Assembly: GCF_963855985.1 (NCBI RefSeq)
Contig: NC_087117.1
Coordinates: forward strand, 4,909,001 to 4,973,000
Direction: 5' to 3'
From: Ostrinia nubilalis
Taxonomy: Eukaryota > Arthropoda > Insecta > Lepidoptera > Crambidae
Length of the DNA: 64,000 nt
Every line of letters begins with the position of its first letter. Within the stretch, counting starts at the first letter, position 1. Below the pieces are notes generated by a model. That model searched no databases and was not told the DNA's origin. It saw only the letters and a program-made list of their open reading frames with translations. Positions 1-14,200 of this stretch are shown in pieces. Both the position numbers and the translations under genes were made by a program.

Positions 1-89
1 AGCTACCCATCCTTATCGCTCGCGCGTAATTATGTTGCTGTCGCGACTGTGCGACGACAAAATTCTACGTGCTCGGCGACCAGACTATA
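1..89. repeat. Fold-back MITE, copy 1 (cut by window edge)
   Basis: It begins inside the left arm (AGCTACCCATCC) and passes straight to the right terminal segment (AATTCTACGTGCTCGGCGACC), so the middle and most of one arm are missing. It belongs to the family whose complete members are about 215-bp near-perfect hairpins (for example 19426-19641). Confidence 0.75.
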
Positions 90-851
90 GAAACGTTTGT
101 AAAAAATGCAACTGTGTCAACAGGACTATCACACTGTTTGATAGATAGCTTTATTGCATATTAAATAAGGTCCATTTTTGTAGTCTCATTAGATTTAAAG
201 TTTAAACAATTTCTCAACAGATGGCGCTATGTTTAATAACAGCTTCAACAAAATTGCGTTCTAGGAATAGTAACTAAACTTCAACAATGTATTTTTCTAT
301 TAAAATAGCAATAATATTGTGACAGCGTCAATTTTAAATCAATAATTAAATTACTTATTAATTTGAATGTATTTTTAATACAAAACAAATAGTCCGTTTT
401 TTATAAAACTAGTCAAAATTATTTTATTTTAGTCGAATCATTGAAAACTGTCATTGTTTTCATCAGAATAAGGTATAAAATATAGTGACAACTATATTGC
501 CTTGCAAAAACGGCTTTGACTTACCCTTCTTAAAACTAAAGGGGCAACAAAACAATTTAAAAACATATCTCTCATTAATTATGTTTTTAATTCGATTTTT
601 TTTTAACTGGTGGCAAATGCTTAAAATTTTATCTTTTTATTATGCCAGGGCCTCATCTGTCAAACGTCACTGTCACAATGACAGCTGTCAAACGAGCAGC
701 CACAGATTATGTGCTCCGATCGGTATCATTCAACATTTCAACTATAACAATACCATACTATTTGCAAGCGAAGCGTCTTGTAGGCACAATTTAATTTGTA
801 TTTATTTAAATTTTCTATTAAAAATGTCAACAGATCCTTTGACACTTTAAT
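90..851. other. Gene-free, AT-rich sequence
   Basis: This stretch holds no recognisable gene. A 121-codon open frame at 485-850 has low-complexity composition and no motif, so I do not call it. It may be 3' flank or last intron of the minus-strand kinase gene. Confidence 0.5.
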
Positions 852-1239
852 CAGGGTTCGAAATTATCAAGATAATTACGCTTCATGACAATTATCGGAT
901 AATTATCAACAGTATAAGATCAATTTGTCATATTGTTTCATAAGAAATTATGATTGCGAATGTTGCTTTATGTTTTTGGTTGCTGATTGTTGTCAAGTTA
1001 TCCATCGCTAGTCGCATAAAGCTTGGAAAATAGATAAATATTTTGACGCTAGATAACTAGTGATCATTGTGGAGCTAAATAGATAGGTTTTATAACTATC
1101 TATGTTGATTAACGCCCACCACTAGACGTAAGTTCGAAGACTTCGAATACAGTTCATTTTCACGAGCGCATTTTTTTTATATTATCAACCGATAATTATC
1201 CATCTGTTATTATCACGATAATTATCCTTTCGAACCCTG
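852..1239. mobile_element. hAT-like MITE, CAGGGTTCGAA ends (copy A)
   Basis: The 388-bp non-coding element has inverted ends CAGGGTTCGAAA/TTTCGAACCCTG and is rich in GATAATTATC. It is the same element as 42901-43303 in the opposite orientation. That copy has a perfect 8-bp target duplication, which assigns the family to hAT. No clear target duplication is visible at this copy. Confidence 0.8.
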
Positions 1240-1416
1240 CACCTCACATTTATTTGTTCAATTCAAGTTTAAAAACGGCAAATCAACGATTGTCTAGTCA
1301 CGCAACAGTCAGCCTTATGTCTACGGGCGTAGGGCCCAATTCACCTGTCCGCTTGACTCGGTTCCGTGGTAGGGGGCGTGGCGTGGCGTGACGCACTTTG
1401 CTGTTTCTGCTTCAAG

Positions 1417-1766
1417 TCTAAATGGAGGAGGCAGCCGACTGCGCCGAAGTAGCTGGAAATAAACATCGAAATTAGCACCTATTTGCTTTGAGTATAAGGT
1501 CGCTTTTTGACTGCACTAAATAAGTGTTTAGATTAGGTTTAGAGATCTAAATGGAGTCAGCTTAGTGCGCCGAAGTAGCTGGAAATAAATATCGAAATTA
1601 GCACGTATTTGCTTTGAGTATACGGTCGCTTTTTGAGTGCACTAAATGAGACTGTTTTGATTAGGTTTAGAGATCAAAATGGCGTCAGCAGCCCACTGTG
1701 CTGAAGTAGCTGGAAATAAACATTGAAATTAGAACGTAACCGACTAGAGTATACGGTCGCTTTTTG
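1417..1766. repeat. Three tandem copies of a ~130-bp unit
   Basis: Copies start near 1417, 1547 and 1673. Each carries GAAGTAGCTGGAAATAAA, an ATTAGCACGTATTTGCTTTGAGTATACGG-like block and GTCGCTTTTTGA. No open frame runs through the copies. They may be an old transposon or minisatellite. Confidence 0.7.
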
Positions 1767-2090
1767 AAGACAGGATTACTGTTCAGGAAAGAGCAGCAGG
1801 CAGCAAATTCAAATTTCCATATAAAAATCTACTGTTTTTAAAAATAATGATTACCAACATGATATGGTAAAGAACTATGACTATCGTTTGGAAGTGAACA
1901 GGCGACATGACTGACTATAACATCATCATCATCATTATATGCCTATACTAGTAGATTGCTATAAGCTTATAATGATATTGAAGGTGAAGATAGATTAGCC
2001 TCTTTTTAAAGGTTTACAGTCTTTAAAATATACCTAGTTATAAATATTTCTGCAAACTAGGCAGTTAAACATCCCAACTTCTGTACTCAC

Positions 2091-2206
2091 CCTTCGTGTT
2101 CCAAGAAGAGTGCCTTCAATGCGCCTCGCGACCAGTACGACATGGCGTAGGATAGAAGCTTCATTGACAACGGATTCACTCGCAGAAAGTTCCCACAGAA
2201 CACCAC
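2091..2206 (-). CDS. PANK: PANK exon 10
   Basis: The acceptor is CTGCAG|GTGGTG and the donor is GAAGG|GTGAGT. It encodes [11 protein letters not shown]...SMKLLSYAM...LKALFLEHE plus two bases of the next codon, the conserved C-terminal strand and helix of animal pantothenate kinases. The phase-2 end requires a further exon, not visible between here and base 1. Confidence 0.92.
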
Positions 2207-5200
2207 CTGCAGAATTAAATACATAGTTTTATTATCACTCAAAATAAAAAAAATGAATATTTATTAGACATGGGGCGGGTAGTGGTTTTGCCGGGTACCC
2301 TGCACAATTTTTGCCGGGTACCCGGTAGCGCTTACAGGTCGTGTGACGTGCGTCTCGCTTGCCCGCTCGGGCGCAACTAAAAGGAAAAAAAACGAAGCCG
2401 CTTAAATGCTTAAACTCACGCCCGTATTCACAAACGATGCTTGCTTAAGTCAGCAAATCGAACGCACAGCGTTGAATAGAGCTCTGTGATTGGTTCGTGT
2501 GTCACCTTGTACGTCCACGCGTACTCGTGAGACCTCATAGTAATGTTTGTAAATACGGGCGTCAGTCACCTTTGATTACCTCTCTAGCAGGTCCATTTAA
2601 TATCCGATAGAGTAACATATACCTTATTCCTTCGACATAAGGTACAAAATCTCTTACCCTCTCATATGAAACAGATTTTAGCAATGGCGCCGAAGATTTT
2701 GCTAAACTATTATCAACCTTACTCCCCAGACATACAGCACTTACCCTCTCAATATTCTCGTTAGAAGCGCACAGCCTGGCAATGGAGCCGATGTTGTTGG
2801 TGATGGTGACGAGAGTGGCCCTAGCGAGGTCCTCCCGAGACACTTTGGCGCGGCGATCAGCCGACGCCATCTGGCCGAAGCTGGGGACATTAAATACAAA
2901 TTAATAATAATTAATTAGGCCTATAGTCTGGTCGCGCCGAGCACGTAGAATTTTGTCCAATGACCCCAAGCTACCTATCCTTATCGCTCGCGCGTAATTA
3001 TATTGCTGTCGCGACTGTGCGACGGGCGCCCGCAGTGAGTGTGCGAGCGCGACAGCAACATAATTACGCGCAAGCGATAAGGATGAGTAGCTTGGGGTCA
3101 TTGGACAAAATTCTACGTGCTCGGAGACCGGGGTTTAGAGATCTTGCGTTCTCAGAGGGGGTAAATATTACCACCCGTTTTAGATGTGAGGTAAAGCGAG
3201 GTTTAGGTTAGCGATAACATTTGCAGAAATTGACTTGTCATAGCTATTTACGCAGTGGTAAACAGCTTGCGGAATTCAACTTCTGGAAGTTTTATTGCTA
3301 GTCTAAACTTCACTTAATATTAGCATGAACAGGAACACCCTCATCACATTCAAATACAAATATCGAATACACTGGCTACCACCCCTCTTGGTAAAAACGA
3401 ATGTGTGCAAGCGAGACAGAAAGCGCTTGTCAGTAAGACTACGCAAGCCCTCAGCGCGGCGACCGTACTTCTGTTGATCGCTTCAACTCTCGCTTCGTGA
3501 CCTATACCGGGTAATAATGAAGAAATGTCATTACTACTGACAGTGTTGTGGTTGGAATGGAGTGATGACGGCTGTAGTGTGGCAAGGCTAGAGAAGATGG
3601 AATGACACGGCACTATCTGACTGAATGACCTCTCTTTCCCACCGCTGCAACTCCTGTGTAGCCAGGATCTACAGCATGACTGCCAAAAACCCAGCCAGTG
3701 AAGGTCAAGTTTGTGGTCAACCCAACCAAGGAATGACAGTAATTGATGCCATTGCTACTGATGGTGTTTGGAGGACTAGAGTTGAATCATCTCGATCGGG
3801 GGGTCCATGGTCCGGAACTTCGGATGACGATATGACGGGTGAATGTCAGAAGTGTCAGAACGCAATGTCAAATTACCTGCATACAATCTGGCTTTCACGA
3901 CTTCCACTTGTCATTAAAAAGAATCCGGAAAGGACATTGTCAGAAATCGCCTAAAAACCGCCCAAAAACATTAACCCATCATAATTATTTTCTAATTTTT
4001 TTAATACATTAAGCACCCTTTCATTCTAATGGACACTTAAGCATTGAAAAGTTAAATAAATAAGTCTTTTAACGTTTATTCTATAATACTATTACAACTT
4101 CCGGACGTTTTGGTGCGTGGCATGGTCTAAAACCTATCAAGTTCCATAATTTTTGCCGATAAAATCTGTACGAGGCATTACCGTACTTTATTGCTGGGAG
4201 TCCATGTATAGTGATGTTCCTGCGGCCATCATAGACAATAAAATATCGATTTTGAAAATAAAATAAATCGATCAAACTGCTTTGAAGACTAGATTTGCGT
4301 TAAAAGCTAAAAAGATATTGACACTATTACAAGAAGCTATTTAAAGTGTCCAACTGGTCGAAGGTCGTAAATAAAATAAAAATAATTAGGACCATAAACT
4401 GATATTCATGGTATCATAACTGTAAAAGTGTCAGAATCCGATGTTGAATCCAATGCTAGTTGAAGTGAGAGAAACATATATCAACCTAGTATAGTTGCCA
4501 GTCTCTCATAATCTATGCCAATGAGGGTTTTCGCGATTGAAAAATCCGCCAGATGGCAATACGTAGACGTGAGGTCCAAATGCGGCATGATTGGTTATTT
4601 TTGACATGACATTGACAGATATGTCAAAATCCACCAATCATGCAGCATTTGGACCTCGCGTCTACGTATTGCCATCTCGCGGATTTTCCAATCGCGAAAA
4701 CCCTCATTCATAGCACATGTATAATAATAGACCAAATGAACTTTTATAGATTGTGAAAGAGAAGATAAAGATTTTATTATTTTATTAAAATCTTGCCCCG
4801 AGGTAGTTTTTCAGTAGAAACCAGGATTGGATAATCGCTACAGGCAAGTATCAGAACGTTTTATAAATATTTTTAATCGGTTATATCCTTATGAATCGTT
4901 TTAATAAATTGTCATTTTACTTTTTCAATTAAAACTTTTTCAATCCCTAGTCTTGTCAAACTGTCATAATGTCAACAAATTATAAATGTCACGTCAGTTG
5001 ACTCAATTTCAGTCTTCTGTGCGTTTTTATTTCAATGAAATAGTGCTAAAGGGTTAGTACTAAAAAAAAGTAACTAAGTAAAAGTGAAAGCCTTTTTTCA
5101 GAAAGAAAACCAATGTGGTGCCCTTATTATAGATGACCCACGCTGAACTGTCCCACCAAACTCAATGACAGGGGGGCGCTACCATCGTTCAACTATATGG

Positions 5201-8200
5201 TTTCCAACATGGCAAAAATCTGAACCAGCGATCCGGTATTGACGATGGCGCCCCACTGTCAATGTCATCGACAGGACAGTCCAGTATTTTGGAACTATAT
5301 TCATACTGTTTGAAAGTTACAAGTCAGTGATGCAGAGTTGCCGCCCATTATAACTCCTTGGTGATACCATACCAAAGAAGAAGTTTTCCTAAACACTTGT
5401 GTTATTTTTATATGTGATCAAATAAAAAGGATTAATTCTACTGCTCAAATGGAATAACTTATCCCAAGAGACCGAATATAAAAAAAAACCTCTCCATAGA
5501 AATTATCACCATCACGAGGATGTGAATTTTTTTGAGAATTTGATATTGGTCCTGTAAGAAAAGTAGTTATATTTCAGTAGTAGAATCAACCCTTCTTGTT
5601 TCATCAGCAAGAGTAACTATAAAAACGCCCTGTAGGTAGGTATTATTAAGCTGAAGAGTTTGTTTAGTGTCAAAGACTGTCACACAGTGTAACTTAAATT
5701 GGCATATTATGATAATGAACATAAAAACTTAAATAAATATTTATGTTAATATTTTTTCTATTTATTTATTTTCCCAAAGCTTCACAGTGACAGCTGAAAC
5801 AGCAATACTGTTGTAAAACTAAACTTAGAACAAATATTTTACAAATTAAAATAAAACCGCATGTTGCTTTACTTTCTCGTATAGGTAATAAATGTAATTA
5901 ATGGCTAGATTATTAATGTTACTTTGTTACCCTCAATAGTGAGGAGATCTTACAAAATGGTAACCCTGATTTTCATTGTCATTCAAGTGCTCTTTCTTCG
6001 CATAGGCTTCTGTGATTTGGCCAAGGGCCACACACATTGCGATAACATTATGCGACATTGATTTGACAGCAGCGGAGTGAAGTCTTGCGACTATGCAAAA
6101 TTATACCCTGTAATCGTAGCGCATATAGACATAGACGGGGCGGGGCACATAGCTCGTAGAGCTGATGGCCGCTGGGGCAGGAAAGTTCTTGAGTGGCAAC
6201 CACGAGCCGAAAGACGTAGCGTGGGCAGGCCTCCCACTAGGTGGACCGACGATCTGGTGAAGGTCGCGGGAGGTGCCTGTATGCGAGCGGTGCAGGATCG
6301 GTCTTCGTGGAAATCCTTGGGGGAGGCCTTTGTCCAGCAGTGGACGTCTTTTCGGCTGAAACGAACGAACGAACGATACGTATTACCAGTATTTACCAGA
6401 CATTACTATTTATTGTATACTCGCCGGATTATACGTAGGAGCACGCGCGTTACAGCTTCGGCCTTGCATTATTATAAGATCTTGTTCCGCCATTTTTCGA
6501 ACTTCCTCCGTGAGGATATCCCCGCCGAATTCTATGATAAACCTATCAAAAGTCATATTCTGCAATGTCAAAATTAATTTGCCGAAATTCGCCGAGCCAG
6601 CTATGTCAAATAATATTATTAGGTGTCAAACAGGATACGTTCAGAAATTAATATTACGATTTTAAAGATAAGACAAGACAACTTTTTATCGACGAAGTTG
6701 CTGGGACAGCTAGAAACTATTTTTTTTCCGGCACTTTAAGAAAATAATAAATGAATGAAAACGCAGCGTGGGACGTCCACCCACAAGGTGGACCGACGAC
6801 CTGATAAAGGTAGCGGGAAGGCGCTGGATGCAGGCCGCTACCAACCGTGCGATGTGGAAGTCATTGGGGGAGGCCTATGTTTAGCAGTGGACGTCCTGTG
6901 GCTGAAATGATGATGATGATGATGAAATGAATGAAAATGACAAATCTTCGAACGTGTATAATACCGTGCCAAAGTAATCATATAATTTTGGCACCTTAAT
7001 AACTATTGCCGTTTTTGTTGTAAAGATCATGCAGCGCTACTTGCGGATATTATTGGAAAGAAAACTATGTAGGCTCTAGATCTGAAGCCGCTTTAACGAA
7101 CACGAAGTGCTCATACAATGCGGCGTATTTTCTTCCAGTCTTTAGTCAGGACTTTAGTCGAATTAAAACCCCGGTTGAACGTGATATAGCCGCACTAGAA
7201 TACGGTGCTTTTTTGCATAATCGCAAGACTTCGTTCCGGTGTCGACCGAATGTTATCACGATGTATGTGGCCCAGGGGTTACTGTAGCCGCTAAGGTTTG
7301 AAACTTCTTGCTTAAAATATTGTAGTCTTTGGCATAGACTACGACGGTAGTCATGGAGATAGGAGTTTGTTATCTCGTGTCAGATGTAAATGGTGAAAAG
7401 AAAACCCATGATTCGTGTTATTTTTATGCAATATGTAGGTATTTTATAAAAGTGGAATCCCGAGTGATCTCCAAAACCCATTCTATTATTATATACGATT
7501 CGGCTTCGATATCTATAATACTACATATAACAATAGGAGTTTATTTCATGTGTCAGATGACAAGGGTGGAAACAACCTACGATTCATGTTGTTTATTTAC
7601 GTGCAATATGTGGGCATATTATAAAAGTGGAATGCCGAGTTGTATTTCTAAAACTTGTTCTATTATTTTATACTATTTGGCTGCGACTCGGCGTGACGAC
7701 AATACAAAACATTTTTCGCGAATCGGTGTTCATACATTCACACAATACATTAGACGCCATGTTGTCATAAACGACATATTATAAAATCGCTGTGATTTAA
7801 TATTCTTAATCATTAATTTTATGGCAAGTGTCCATCAGGAATCATTGTTCTTACACATAGAATCGTATTATTTCGCTTTCGGGTAGTAATATGTCAAAAT
7901 TGTTGGTTCTTAGGCGAACAATGTATGGAGAACGAACATTGTCCTTTGATGACAATGGGACAGGTGAATGTCAGAAGTGTCAGAACGGACGTCAGAGTAA
8001 GATCAATGTCAAATGAGTGGGGTTCCGTTGCAGTGGGCATTTTGTTGGTGAATGGGTGGCACTGCTCAGTTTACTCTTGTTTTTATTTTTTCTTCTTTTA
8101 TTATTATGTGCCACTGTCATGTCTATGTAATTGCCTGTATTTGTGTGATGTCCATTGTAATAAATGTATCTTTCTTTCTTTCTTTAAATGGCATGAAATC

Positions 8201-11200
8201 TGGCTATCACAATTTCTATTTGACATTGGCACAAATAAACCTGTTAGATGTTTAAATGTTGTCTATAGACTATAATAATAGCTAGAAGAAGAATCCATGG
8301 TTCGGATGATGATATGACAGATGAATGTCAGAAGTGTCAGAACGATGTCCGTGTCAATGTCAAATTACCTGCATGCAATCAGGTCCCCGAGCAACGCTAG
8401 CATTGGCATGCTGGCTCTCCTGGACCGAGCCGCTATCCTGCACTCAAACAGTGTGAGACTCACCACCGGTACCAGAGCCCACCGGGGAATATGCATGGGT
8501 ATTCGCAATAGGGAATATTATTATTTTTTATCTTTGAAAGTGTAAAATTATGCAATGTCAAATTACCTGCATGCAATCTGGTTCTCACGATTTTCATTTG
8601 ACATTAAGAATATGATGATCCGAAATTTTAGACAGGTGAATATCAGAAGTGTCAGAACGGATGTCAGAGTTAATACAATGTCAAATGGCATGAAATATGG
8701 CTATCACAATATCCACTTGACATTGGCACAAATAAACCTCATAAAGAGATTACCACTAAACAAAAGATCATGGTTCGGAATTTCGGATGACGATGACAGG
8801 TGAATGTCAGAAGTGTCAGAACGGATGTCAATGTCAGATTGTCAAATTACTTGATTGCCCATAAACAAAAGAAGATGGGTCCATGGTACGGATTATGATA
8901 TGGCAGGTGAATGTCAGAAGTGTCAGAACGATGTCAGTGTCAATGTCAAATTACCTGCATGCAATCAGGTCCCCGAGCAACGCTAGCATTGGCATGCTGG
9001 CTCTCCTGGAGCGAGCCGCTATCCTGCACTCAAACAGTGTGAGACTCACCACCGGTACCAGAGCCCACCGGGGAATATGCATGGGTATTGCAATAGGGAA
9101 TACTCATATTTTTTAGCTGTGACATAGCACAAGTTTTCTTTAGTTTTTGACTAACTGGCACTGTGTAAATATCCAATAACATTTATTATTGTCAAATCAT
9201 CTATTTTTTATCGAAAGATGTTATTTATTTATTTATTTTATTTATTTATTTAATAACAATCAATCAAACAATCTTAGCTCTAACATTACAGGTTACCCCA
9301 ATGCGATAGAGTAGATTAATTAGTACATATTTAACAATTAAGATTGCCGCTATGGCTATAACATAAAATAAACAATGTAACCTTTGTGAATTTAGTCAAA
9401 GAACAGCTGAATATGTCAACGGTTCTAGCTACTACATTAAGTGTACGCAACTTATATTGTGTTATACTTTCGTGACGTCCCTTGACTCGTTAAAAGCATA
9501 CGCAGCATCCTTTTTATAACGCACGTATTTTTTTTTATTTCCAGACCGATTTCGATATTTTCTTTACAGGTCTTGTAGGACTAACTTAACTGTGTATTTA
9601 TAAAATAAAATTATCATATTTTGAAATCTATGAATATTCCCCATTGCGTCGATTTCAAAATGAAATATTACTTAGTTACCCATGTATATCAGATAGAGAC
9701 CATGTAACCAGATTTCACCAGAAGAGAAGAATCGATCTGAATGAAGCCTTGCACCAACTTCTTTTCCTTATGCCCGTTACCTGCTCACGTAGGTAGGTTT
9801 GACCAAAGTTCCAAATATGCCATCCCTCTCACGCATAGTAAGATGCCTGCATGAGGGACAGTGATAGGTAGACCAGAAATTACTTCCAGGAGTAGCCACG
9901 AAAGAGAAGACGCAAAAGAATCCAATGGACCAAAGAGAACAATGACAATAGACCCCACCAGGAATAGAATGCTAGACCGCAACCAACATGACACCGAAAC
10001 CAACCTTAAACCACCGAGATCAGACCGTTCTGTTGTCAAAATACTCGATTTTTTACCTTTACCAACCATTTTGAGGCCTTTTAGCCGTTTAAAGGCCTTT
10101 ACAAACCGTTTTGGGACAATTCTGCCGTTTTAAGGCCTTTATAAACCGTCTTTGGGCCTTTTTGCCACTTTTAGGCATATACCATGAGGCCTGCTGTTCC
10201 TTTAAGGCCTTTGTAGCATCTAAGTACGAACTAACGCAACACAATTTAAACTTATATTGTAGCCAACAGATCAACTTTTTGTTCTGGATTATCAAAAACT
10301 GAGTTTAAATTATTGCTTTTAAGGTTCAATTTAGGATAATATTTATATTAATTAAGTTGATCTGCTCGCAACTGAACATTATAAAAGTAATAAACAGTCA
10401 GTGAGAATATAATTATAAATCATCATATTTTGAAACAAATAACCCTAAGAAAAAATGCATTACTACAGTCCGTTTAAATGTCTTTTAAAAACAAAATATT
10501 AAACTATGATTGATCAATCAATATGATAATAATATAATGTAAGATAGCCAGTTCCTCTGTGGTTGAGGATTCTATAGTTTTTTGTAACCACGAGCTTTTT
10601 ACTTGTCTCCCCCACCCTCCTTTTTAGCTACTTTCCCTGCCTCCTACTAAATAGTCTACCCTCTCCCCTTAAACCCCTTACACAAGGGGTGAGAATAGTC
10701 CCTCTCCCCTCTTTATAGTCCCACCTACCCCTTAACTCCTCAAATGTACTCCCTGTCTCCCCTAAATAGTCCCCCATCCCCCTAAACCTTAAAAATCTCA
10801 CCTGCTAGCCACCAAATCTCCCGGCAGTCCGAACCTAGCGTAGTCCCCTCCATAGATGTCCCGCACCAGTTTATCCACAGTGGTGTTGTCTCCAGCCGCC
10901 GCGAGTGATATGGATGGATATTGTCTCTCAAACAAATTTTTGCTGCTTCCCAATATTTTATAGGTTTTGGAAGTTGCAAAACTGGATTCTATCCTCACTA
11001 ATCTATACAACACACTAAATACCTAAATGTGTAGTTAAAAAAAATTCACCCGGAGTCATCAACCACAGATGAACTGGCTATTTTACTGGCATTTCTCAGA
11101 GCCTTTATTTGTCACTCCCTAAAGAGAGGTGGGAATAGTCCCATGCCTCTCCACCTCTCTAGTTACATGGGGGTTGCAACCGTGGGAACGAGAGGTGAGA

Positions 11201-14200
11201 ATAGTCCGTCGCCCTCTAAATAGTTCCACCTACCTCTTTACTCCACAAATTACTCCCTTTCTCCCCTTAAATAGTTCCACCTACCTATTAACTCCTCTAA
11301 ATTACTCCCTGTATCCTCCTAATAGTCCCACCTACCCCTTAACTCCTCTAAATTACTCCCTGTACCCCCTAAATATTCCCCCTCCCACCAACCTCTCAAA
11401 TACCCCTTGCCTCTCACCTGCTAGCGACTAAATCTCCCTAACTCCTCAAATTACTCCCTGTATCCCCCTAAATAGTTCTCCGTTTCCCTAAACCCCTCAA
11501 ATTAATCCTTGTATCCCCCTAAGTAGTCCTCCCTTCCCCCAAACCCCTCAAATTACTCCCTGTCTCCCCCTCAAAACCCCTAGTCTCTCACCTGCTCGCG
11601 ACCAAATCTCCCGGCAGTCCGAACCTAGCGTAGTCCCCTCCATAGATGTCCCGCACCAGTTTATCCACAGTAGTGTTGTCTCCAGCCGCCGCGAGCGATA
11701 TAGCCTCTTCGAAACTGCTGCAGCCGGTTAGAAGGCAGCAGAGGCCAAGGAAAGTCCCACCTCCTAAGCTGGAATTGGAGATAATTAAATTAATAAAAGT
11801 TCTAGAGTGGCGACCCCGAACCGACACATTCTAGCAAGAAAAACTTTTGACTTCGAATCGCCATCAAAAGATTTATTATGAAAACTTAGTTAGCGTCCCG
11901 TGTAAACGTGACGTAAAGTACTAAGTTGTAGTATGAGAAATGGTAGCACGAAACTAATTTTAACCATCGAGATCGTCCCGTTATAGTTGAATTCGAAGGC
12001 TGGGTATCGAATTTTGTCATCCTTGGGGGATGCCTTTGTCCAGCAGTGGACGTCATTTGGCTGAAACGACGACGGCGACTATATTTTTTATGGCTCTATC
12101 GGGAACCGAACTGCTCACCTAGTGCCGCTGACGCGGTAATAGTCGTCCGGAGCGTTGACCACCAGCACAGACACGCCGCTCCCGATGTTGACCAGTAGGA
12201 ACGGGTACTAATAATCCCTAAATTATATGTGAAAGTAACTCGTCTGTCTGTCACTCTTTCACGCCTAAACCACTGAACCGATTTTGATGGAATTAGGGAT
12301 AGAAATAATTTGAGTCCCGGGAAAGGACATAGGATAGATTTTAGCCCGTGTTTTGAAACAGGGACGCGCGCGATAAAGTTAATTTATAAATACTATAAAA
12401 AATGATGACTCCACTGGGAACCAAACTGCTCACCTAGTGCCGCTAACGCGGTAACTGGACTTAACTGAGTCAGCCGTTATAAGATAAGATAAGCCGCCTA
12501 AATATAATATCGAGCATCTTTGTAATATTCACCTAGTGCCGCTGACGCGGTAATAGTCATCTGGAGCGTTGACCACCAGCACAGACACGCCGCTTCCGAT
12601 GTTGACCAGTAGGAACGGCTGACTCAGTTAAGCGCTAAAGTCCGGTCGCCGAGCACGTAGAATTTCGTCCGATGATCCCAAGTTACCCATCCCTATTTAT
12701 ATTGCTGTCGCGACTGTGCGACAGGCGGCCGCAGTGAGTGTGCGAGCGCGACAGCAATATAATTACGCGAGAGCGATAAGGATGGGTAGCTTGGGTTCAT
12801 TGGGCGAAATTCTACGTGCTCGACGACCGGACTTTAGACCTATAATATCGAGCATCTTTGTAATATTCACCTAGTGCCGCTGACGCAGTAATAGTCGTCG
12901 GGTGCGTTGACCACCAGCACAGACACGTCGCTTCCGATGTTGACCAGTAGGAACGGGTACTTATAAATAATTTGAAGTCTATAATTTCTTTATGGCTCTA
13001 CCGGATATCGAACAGACGCGGGCGCGTTGATCACTATAGTCTGGTCCGTGAGCATGTAGAATTTCGGCCAATGACCCCAAGCTACCTATCCTTATCGCTC
13101 GCGTGTAATTATATTGCTGTCGCGACTGTGCGACAGGCGGCAGCAGTGAATGTACGAGCGACCAGACTTTAGTACAGACACGCCACTCCCAATATTGGCC
13201 AGTAGGAACATGCACTGTAAGCAATGAGGGCTATCGTTTTAGCGCTCACCAGTTAGCGCCACTGTAGAGTAAGGTCCTGTCACTTGCTAGTAGCGAAGAC
13301 AGTGGCACCAACTGGTGAGCGCGAAAGTGGTAGGAGGACTATCGCATTTGCACTCATCAAGATGGCGCCACTGTAGAGGTCCTGTCAATCGCCAACTGTT
13401 AAGTATAAAAACGATAGCCCTCATTGAATAAGACTATATTTTTTATGGCTCTATCGGGAACCGAACTGCTCACCTAGTGCCGCTGACGCGGTAATAGTCG
13501 TCCGGAGCGTTGACCACCAGCACAGACACGCCGCTTCCGATGTTGACCAGTAGGAACAGCTGACTCAGTTAAGCGCTAAAAGTCCGGTCGCCGAGCACGT
13601 AGAATTTCGCCAATGATCCCAAGCTACCCATCTTTATCCCTCGCGCCTATTTATATTGTTGTCGCGACTGTGCGACGGGCGGCCGCAGTGAGTGTACGAC
13701 AGTAATATAATTACGCGAGAGCGATAAGGATGGGTAGCTTGGGGTCATTGGGCGATATTCTACGTGCTCGGCGACCGGACTTTAGACCTATAATATCGAG
13801 TATCTTTGTAATATTCACCTAGTGCCGCTGACGCGGTAATAGTCATCCGGAGCGTTGACCACCATCACAGACACGCCGCTCCCGATGTTGACCAGTAGGA
13901 ACGGGTACTAATAATCCCTAAAAACTAACTCGTCTGTCTGTCACGCTTTCACGCCTAAACCACTGAACCGATTTTGATGGACTTAGGGATAGAAATAATT
14001 TGAGTCCCGGGAAAGGACATAGGATAGATTTTAGCCCGTGTTTTGAAACAGGGACGCGCGCGATTAAGTTTTTCTGTGACAGACAAAATTTCACGCGGGC
14101 GAAAGCTAGTAATTTATGAATGCTATAAAAAATTATGACTCCACTGGGAACCGAACTGCTTACCTAGTGCCGCTGACGCGGTAATAGTCGTCCGGAGCGT

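Noticed and set aside
485..850. 121-codon open frame
   Set aside because: AT-rich, low-complexity translation, no motif, no splice or promoter context.
9785..10133. Overlapping 94- and 90-codon frames on opposite strands
   Set aside because: Mirror open frames without family motifs; one overlaps a tandem repeat. No support for coding.
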